From: Streptomyces monomycini
GTDB taxonomy: Bacteria > Actinomycetota > Actinomycetes > Streptomycetales > Streptomycetaceae
Direction: 5' to 3'
Assembly (NCBI RefSeq): GCF_022271435.1
Contig: NZ_JAFIQY010000041.1
Location: forward strand, 1 to 64,000
DNA length: 64,000 nucleotides
Under the pieces are notes generated by a model, which saw only the letters and a list, made by a program, of their open reading frames with translations, was not told the origin of the DNA and did no database searches. The translations under genes were made by a program, and so were the position numbers. Shown one piece after another: positions 59,159-64,000 of this stretch. The first letter of the stretch is position 1. Every line of letters starts with the position of its first letter.

Positions 59159-59770
59159 ATGACCGAACCGGCGATACCGGCCCGGGGCCCCGCCGCCGCG
59201 CCGGAACGTCCCACGCCGGTCTCCCCGCCACCCGCCAGGCCGCTCACCGAGGAGCGCATCACGGCCCTCGTACTGTCGTACCGCCAGACGCTGTTACGGT
59301 ACGTCACCGGCCTGCTGCCCGCCGATCCGCAGCGCGCGGAGGACGTCGTCCAGGAGACGCTGCTGCGTGCCTGGCTGGAGAGCGACCTCTCCCGTGTGGG
59401 GGACGCCCGGCGCGAAGCCGGGTGGGAACCCGGTCTGCCCTGGCTGTTCCGGGTCGCCCGCAACGTCGTGATCGACTGGAGCCGTCGCGACAGCTCCCGG
59501 CCGGCGGTGCCGACCGGACTGCCGCCGGAGACGGCCGGCCCGGCGGACGAGGTCGCGCGCGTCGTGGAGCGGACGCACGTCGTCGGGTTGCTCGCCCAAC
59601 TGTCCCGCCCCCATCGAGAGGTTCTGGTGTACACATACCTGCTCGGCTGTTCCGGACCCGACACGGCGCACGCGCTGGGCATACCGCCCGGCACGGTCAA
59701 GTCCCGGCTGCACCACGCGATGCACCACCTGCGGCGGGCCGCCGCGCCCGACGCCCGGGACCGCGGATGA
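59159..59770 (+). CDS. ECF-type sigma factor
   Basis: This 203-residue protein has sigma region 2 (YRQTLLRYVTGLLPADPQRAEDVVQETLLRAWLE, then PWLFRVARNVVIDWSRRD) and region 4 (LLAQLSRPHREVLVYTYLLGCSGPDTAHALGIPPGTVKSRLHHAM). An N-terminal proline-rich stretch of 27 residues precedes region 2. No anti-sigma gene with a zinc-finger motif is adjacent; instead its stop overlaps a membrane protein gene by four bases. It would direct RNA polymerase to a small regulon, possibly including this operon. Confidence 0.92.
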   Translation: MTEPAIPARGPAAAPERPTPVSPPPARPLTEERITALVLSYRQTLLRYVTGLLPADPQRAEDVVQETLLRAWLESDLSRVGDARREAGWEPGLPWLFRVARNVVIDWSRRDSSRPAVPTGLPPETAGPADEVARVVERTHVVGLLAQLSRPHREVLVYTYLLGCSGPDTAHALGIPPGTVKSRLHHAMHHLRRAAAPDARDRG

Positions 59771-61551
59771 GCGGCCCGGGCCGGATCGCGCCGCCGGGCA
59801 CGGCGGCCGTCGTGGCACCGGCGCAGTCCCCGGTGCCGCTGGCCCTCGGTATGCCGGACCGCAATTCCTGGCTGATCCTCATCGGCTTCCTCGTCGTCCT
59901 GGTCCTGCTCATCTGGCTGCTCGCCCGGGCCGTGCGCAAGCAGGGCGGTCTCCGCCGCGCCTGCCGCCGGGTCGCCTGGGAGGTCCGGATGACCGCGCGG
60001 GCGTTCACCGCGCCGCTCCGCGCCTACCTGCGGCACCGGCGCTGCGCCCGGACCCTGGCCGCGTACTTCGCCGACCCGGCCGCGTACGAGATGTCCCGCG
60101 CGGCGCTCGACCGCGCGGACGCGGACGCGGGCGACGACTGCTACGCGCCGACGGTCCAGCTGGCCCAGGCCAGGGACCGGGTGCACGTCGTCGTCGCGGG
60201 CCGCGACCCGGCCGGTGCCGCAGGACCGGTTCTGCCCTGGACCGACGCGGCCGCCGAACCGGGGGAGTGGACCTGGTCGGCGCCCGCCGACGCGGTACGG
60301 GGGGCGTCGGCGGCGCACGGCCGGGCCGTACGGCTGCCGCTCGTCCTCGGCGTGGACCGCAAGTCGACGGGCGTGGTGCTCGTCGACTGGCTGCGCGGCC
60401 CCGCGGCGCTGGGCGTCGAGGGCGACCCGCAGGTGTCCCGCAGCGTGCTCCAGGCGCTGACGGCCCAGGTGGACCGGATGCCGGACGGGCCGCCGGTCCT
60501 GGTGGCGCACGGCGTGCACCCGCGCTTCCCGGGCCGCCCGCTGGCCGAGATCCTCACCGAACTGTCCGCGGACCGGTGGACGGACCCGGCGCAGGGACCG
60601 GAGCACGGATCGCAGCAGGCACCGCGGACCGTGGACGCGACGGCGATCCCGGTGGTCGTGTGCTGGGCGCCCACGGCCGACCAGGCGGCACGGCTGGCGG
60701 ACCTGTGCGCACGGGGACGCGCCCGCGCGCTCGTCGGCGGGCGTCTGCCGGGCGCCTGCTGGGTCCTGCACGCCGAACCGGACGGGCGGCTGCTCGGCCC
60801 CGGGCCGCGGGTGGACGTGGAGTCGCCCGCGCTCGGCGGCGCCGTGGCCCGCACCGTACGGCGCAGGCAGCCCGCACCGCACTGCGTCCTGCCGGGCGCC
60901 GGTACGGGCATGGGCATGGACACGAACATGGGGACGCATCCGGGTACGGGTATGGGGCCGGGCGCCGGTCATTTCGGCCCCGCCGGGTCCGTACCCGAAC
61001 CGGGCTTCGCCAAGCCCGACCTGCACAAGCCCGCACCCGCCCCCGCCCCGGCTCCCGCCGAGCCGGTGTGGGAAGAGACAGCCGTACTTCCGCCGGTGGC
61101 GCAGCCCGCCCAGCCGGCCCCGGCCCCTTGGCCCGCCGCGCCGCCCGCGCACGGTGACCACGGAGGCGGCGCCGCCCACCAGGGCACATTCCCCCGCGAA
61201 ACCGCAGCCTCCGGAGCCGCTTTCGACGCCGACTTCGCCGAGCCCGAGCCGGGCGCCCCCGCTCCGGCCACCGCTCCCGGGGCGGCGCCCGCACCCGTAC
61301 CCGCGCAGCGGCCGGACGCTCCCGGCGCTCAGCCCGAGCCCGACAGCGGCCCCCACAGCGGCTCCGGCCCCGACACCGGCGCAGGCCCCGGCGCAGCCGC
61401 CGACTTCGCGGAGCCGGACCTGGCCGAGCCCCGGGCCGCCGCCGCGCCGCCCGGCCTGGCCGGGGTGTCCGCCGCCTCCGGCACCCGCGGCGCCGCCGAC
61501 GCCGACTTTGACCCCGCCGATCCCCAGGAACGGACCCCTCGTACCCCGTGA
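59767..61551 (+). CDS. Single-pass membrane protein with disordered C-terminal half
   Basis: This 594-residue protein has one membrane segment near the start (SWLILIGFLVVLVLLIWLLA, about 34-53). A cytoplasmic folded part follows to about residue 390 (KSTGVVLVDWLRGPAALGVEG, VVVCWAPTADQAARLADLCA), then a long Ala/Pro/Gly/Glu-rich disordered tail. No family was recognised. It overlaps the sigma factor gene upstream and the EccC-type gene downstream by four bases each, so it is probably part of a type VII secretion-related unit. Confidence 0.75.
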   Translation: MSGPGRIAPPGTAAVVAPAQSPVPLALGMPDRNSWLILIGFLVVLVLLIWLLARAVRKQGGLRRACRRVAWEVRMTARAFTAPLRAYLRHRRCARTLAAYFADPAAYEMSRAALDRADADAGDDCYAPTVQLAQARDRVHVVVAGRDPAGAAGPVLPWTDAAAEPGEWTWSAPADAVRGASAAHGRAVRLPLVLGVDRKSTGVVLVDWLRGPAALGVEGDPQVSRSVLQALTAQVDRMPDGPPVLVAHGVHPRFPGRPLAEILTELSADRWTDPAQGPEHGSQQAPRTVDATAIPVVVCWAPTADQAARLADLCARGRARALVGGRLPGACWVLHAEPDGRLLGPGPRVDVESPALGGAVARTVRRRQPAPHCVLPGAGTGMGMDTNMGTHPGTGMGPGAGHFGPAGSVPEPGFAKPDLHKPAPAPAPAPAEPVWEETAVLPPVAQPAQPAPAPWPAAPPAHGDHGGGAAHQGTFPRETAASGAAFDADFAEPEPGAPAPATAPGAAPAPVPAQRPDAPGAQPEPDSGPHSGSGPDTGAGPGAAADFAEPDLAEPRAAAAPPGLAGVSAASGTRGAADADFDPADPQERTPRTP

Positions 61552-64000
61552 GACTCTTCGTCACCCTCGCTCCGGCCGCTCCGGCCCGGCCCGGCTCCCC
61601 GCAGCCCGCCCCCGAGCGGCGCGACCTGGTTCTGCACACCCCGGGCACGACCACCGTCGGCGCCCTGTCCGCGCGTCTCGCCGGTGACCACGCCACCGGC
61701 GACACGCCCCCCGCCCTCTTCCTCGGCGACCGCGAACTCCCCGCCGACCTGCCGGTGTCCGCCACCGGCATCCGCGACGGCGCGACGATCGGCGTCGGCG
61801 GTCCCGTACCGCCCGAGCCGGACGGCGGCTACGGACCCGACCGCACCGAGCTGCCGCCCCCGTCCCGCTCCGCCGACGGCGAGCGGCTGCCGCGCGCGCC
61901 CCGCGTGGAACTCCAGCTGATCGGCGGCCGGGGCGCCGGGCGGGTCTGGCCGCTGGACCTCGGTACGCACACCATCGGCCCCGCGGCGGGCAGTTCCGTA
62001 CGGCTCCAGGGCCGTGACGTGCCCGGCGAGGGCATCCGGATCACCGTCCGCCCGGACGGCACGGTGCTGCTGGACGCCGGTGCGGCCGCCGACCGCCCGG
62101 CCGCCGACCGCCCGGCGGCGCACAGCGGCAGGCAGACGCCCGGCCACCGCACCGACGTGGCCCTGTCGGTGCCCGAGCCGCCGCCCGCCCGGCCGCGTGC
62201 CGACGCGACCCCGCTGCCGCCCCCGCCGCCGCCCGAACTGCCCGACCCGTACGCCGACACCCACCTGCCGGTGCCCGAAGGCTGGGTGGAGTGGCCGCTC
62301 GGCGGTGAGCTGCGGCTGGGCGAGTACCTGCTGCGGATCGCCGAGCCCACCGAGGCGGACGCCGCGGTGACGGCCTCCGAGGACGGCGCCCACCTGGACT
62401 TCAACCGACCGCCGCGGATCGTCCCGCCGCTGGTGCCGGAGCGGTTCACGCTGCCCTCGCCGCCCGCGCCGCCGCCCCGGCGCACCATCCCGCTGCTGGT
62501 GGTGATCGCGCCGATGTTCATGGGCATCGGCATGGTCGTCTTCCTGCACTCGTACTTCTACCTGATGTTCGCGTTCTTCAGCCCGGTGCTCGCCATCGGC
62601 AACTACATCAGCTCCCGGCGCAGCGGCTGGCGCGACTTCCTCACCTCGGTCGCCAACTACCGTGCCCGGCGCGCCTCGCTGGAGGACGACGTCAAGGGCA
62701 TGGTCGAGCGCGAGCGCGGCCTGCGGGTCGCCGCCGGGCCCGACCCGGCCGCCGCCGGCATGTGGGCCGTCGGCCCCGGCGCCCGGCTGTGGGAACGCCG
62801 CCGCGGCCACCCCGACCACCTGCTGCTGCGCGTCGGCACCGTCCGCCAGGCGTCGCTGCTGACCATCGAGGACAGCTCCCGCGAGGACAACCACCGCTCG
62901 GTGAACTGGCAGATCCCCGACATGCCGATCGGCGTGGACCTGTGCGGGGACGGCGTCATCGGCATCTCCGGCGAGACCGACGCGGCCCGTGCCCTGGCCC
63001 GCTGGACGGTGGCGCAGGCCGCGGTCCTGCACAGCCCCCGCGACGTACGGATCACCGTGCTCACCGACGCGGCGGGCGCGCCCGCCTGGGAGTGGGTGCG
63101 CTGGCTGCCGCACGCCCGCCCCGGCGAGGGCGGCATCGCCGCGCCGCCCACCGGCGGACCCACCGTGACCGTCGGCAACGACCCGGAGACGGTCGCCAAC
63201 CGGGTCTCCGAACTGGTCTCCGCGATCCGCTCCCGGGCCCGTTCGCGGGAGACCGCGATGGGCGGCGCGCTGCTCGCCGAGCCCGACCTCGTCGTGGTGC
63301 TGGACGGCGCCCGGCGGCTGCGTGACGTGCCGGGTGTGGTGCAGGTGCTCAAGGAGGGCCCGTCCGTACGGGTCTTCCTGATCTGCCTCGACCAGGAGGA
63401 GCGGATGCTCCCCGAGGAGTGCGTCACCGTCTGCACGGTCGGCGCCCGCGAGGTGACGCTGCGCCGTACCGGCAGCGCCGACCTCACCGGCATCCGCCCC
63501 GATCTGGTGGACACCGGCTGGTGCGAGCGGATCGCCCGCGCCCTGGCCCCCGTACGCGACGTCACCCCGGACGGCTCCGACGGCCTGCCGGACCGCGTCA
63601 AGCTGCTGGACCTGCTGGGCCTGGAGCCGCCGCAGGCCGCCGAACTGGCCGCCCGCTGGACCAAGCGCCCGGCCTCCACCGGCGTCCTGCTGGGCGCCGG
63701 CTACACCGGTCCGGTCACCTTCGACCTGGTCAAGGACGGCCCGCACGGTCTCATCGCGGGCACCACCGGAGCCGGCAAGTCCGAACTCCTCCAGACGCTG
63801 GTGGCCTCCCTGGCGGCGGTCAACCGGCCGGACGAGATGACGTTCGTGCTCGTCGACTACAAGGGCGGCAGCGCCTTCGCGGGCTGCGAGCGGCTGCCGC
63901 ACGTGCTGGGCATGGTCACCGACCTGGACAGCCATCTGGTCGAGCGGGCCCTGACCTCGCTGACCGCCGAACTGACCCGCCGCGAACGCCTCCTGGCCGA
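61548..64000 (+). CDS. EccC-type FtsK/SpoIIIE secretion ATPase (partial)
   Basis: The frame is open from GTG 61548 to the right edge, so 817 residues are visible and the 3' end is missing. The N-terminal region starts RLFVTLAPAAPARPG and contains an FHA-like/ubiquitin-like part. Two adjacent membrane segments follow near residues 315-350 (LLVVIAPMFMGIGMVVFL and FYLMFAFFSPVLAIGNYI). An ATPase domain 1 is in progress, with Walker A GTTGAGKS at about 738-745 and Walker B-like FVLVDYKGG. This is the layout of EccC/EssC motors of type VII secretion. It overlaps the preceding gene by four bases. Confidence 0.88.
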   Translation, partial: MRLFVTLAPAAPARPGSPQPAPERRDLVLHTPGTTTVGALSARLAGDHATGDTPPALFLGDRELPADLPVSATGIRDGATIGVGGPVPPEPDGGYGPDRTELPPPSRSADGERLPRAPRVELQLIGGRGAGRVWPLDLGTHTIGPAAGSSVRLQGRDVPGEGIRITVRPDGTVLLDAGAAADRPAADRPAAHSGRQTPGHRTDVALSVPEPPPARPRADATPLPPPPPPELPDPYADTHLPVPEGWVEWPLGGELRLGEYLLRIAEPTEADAAVTASEDGAHLDFNRPPRIVPPLVPERFTLPSPPAPPPRRTIPLLVVIAPMFMGIGMVVFLHSYFYLMFAFFSPVLAIGNYISSRRSGWRDFLTSVANYRARRASLEDDVKGMVERERGLRVAAGPDPAAAGMWAVGPGARLWERRRGHPDHLLLRVGTVRQASLLTIEDSSREDNHRSVNWQIPDMPIGVDLCGDGVIGISGETDAARALARWTVAQAAVLHSPRDVRITVLTDAAGAPAWEWVRWLPHARPGEGGIAAPPTGGPTVTVGNDPETVANRVSELVSAIRSRARSRETAMGGALLAEPDLVVVLDGARRLRDVPGVVQVLKEGPSVRVFLICLDQEERMLPEECVTVCTVGAREVTLRRTGSADLTGIRPDLVDTGWCERIARALAPVRDVTPDGSDGLPDRVKLLDLLGLEPPQAAELAARWTKRPASTGVLLGAGYTGPVTFDLVKDGPHGLIAGTTGAGKSELLQTLVASLAAVNRPDEMTFVLVDYKGGSAFAGCERLPHVLGMVTDLDSHLVERALTSLTAELTRRERLLA

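Overview
The window is high-GC DNA (GTG and TTG starts, strong G/C third-position bias, many leaderless genes, long antisense shadow frames) and reads as a Streptomyces chromosome, most likely core. The order dnaE, his genes, trp genes, lgt, gltBD is, as I remember it, the S. coelicolor SCO2064-SCO2025 region. No tRNA, rRNA, CRISPR array or complete mobile element was seen; the left edge holds only the 3' end of an IS5-type transposase gene.

Layout. 1-5.4 kb: transposase tail, a DUF2252 protein and dnaE. 5.5-14.5 kb: small proteins, a NYN-domain protein, an ABC exporter pair, a DUF2567-type membrane protein, a 24-residue ribosomal protein resembling bL37, a YbaK-type deacylase, a Lon-N-domain protein and a membrane protein. 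14.7-20.5 kb: a tightly overlapped histidine operon, hisD-hisC-hisB-(54-aa membrane protein)-hisH-priA-ridA-hisF. 20.6-30.9 kb: accessory-looking DNA between hisF and hisI, with an orphan antitoxin-like protein, a LysM/M23 peptidase, a three-subunit succinate dehydrogenase (sdhCAB) facing a LysR gene across a clear operator, and a five-gene cluster (phosphoribosyltransferase, cysteine-synthase-like PLP enzyme, YggS-like PLP protein, EamA exporter, ATP-grasp ligase). 31-39.6 kb: hisI, trpE, trp-associated membrane proteins and trpC-trpM-trpB-trpA. There is no trpF; the HisA homologue is expected to be the bifunctional PriA.

39.8-51.7 kb: a DsbA-like protein with a repeat-expanded tail, lgt, a secreted beta/gamma-crystallin protein, an APH(6)-like kinase with a 15-bp VNTR in its promoter region, a VIT1/CCC1 transporter, and gltB-gltD behind two GlnR-like boxes. 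51.8-64 kb: a class-A-beta-lactamase-like serine hydrolase, a divergent MarR/SDR pair around a 38-bp palindromic operator, a PPOX-fold protein, a two-gene unit behind a TetR-type operator, an MBL hydrolase, an acetyltransferase, an alpha/beta hydrolase, and an ECF sigma factor overlapping a membrane protein gene and a type VII secretion ATPase gene (EccC-type) that runs off the right edge.

The strongest candidate for an undescribed system is the five-gene PLP/ATP-grasp/exporter cluster at 26.4-30.9 kb. Other notable signals are the bL37-like gene, trpM, linked operator/regulator pairs, a series of leaderless promoters, and 15-30 bp tandem arrays that mostly sit at gene 3' ends. All family names are from recognition of the translated sequence, without database searches.
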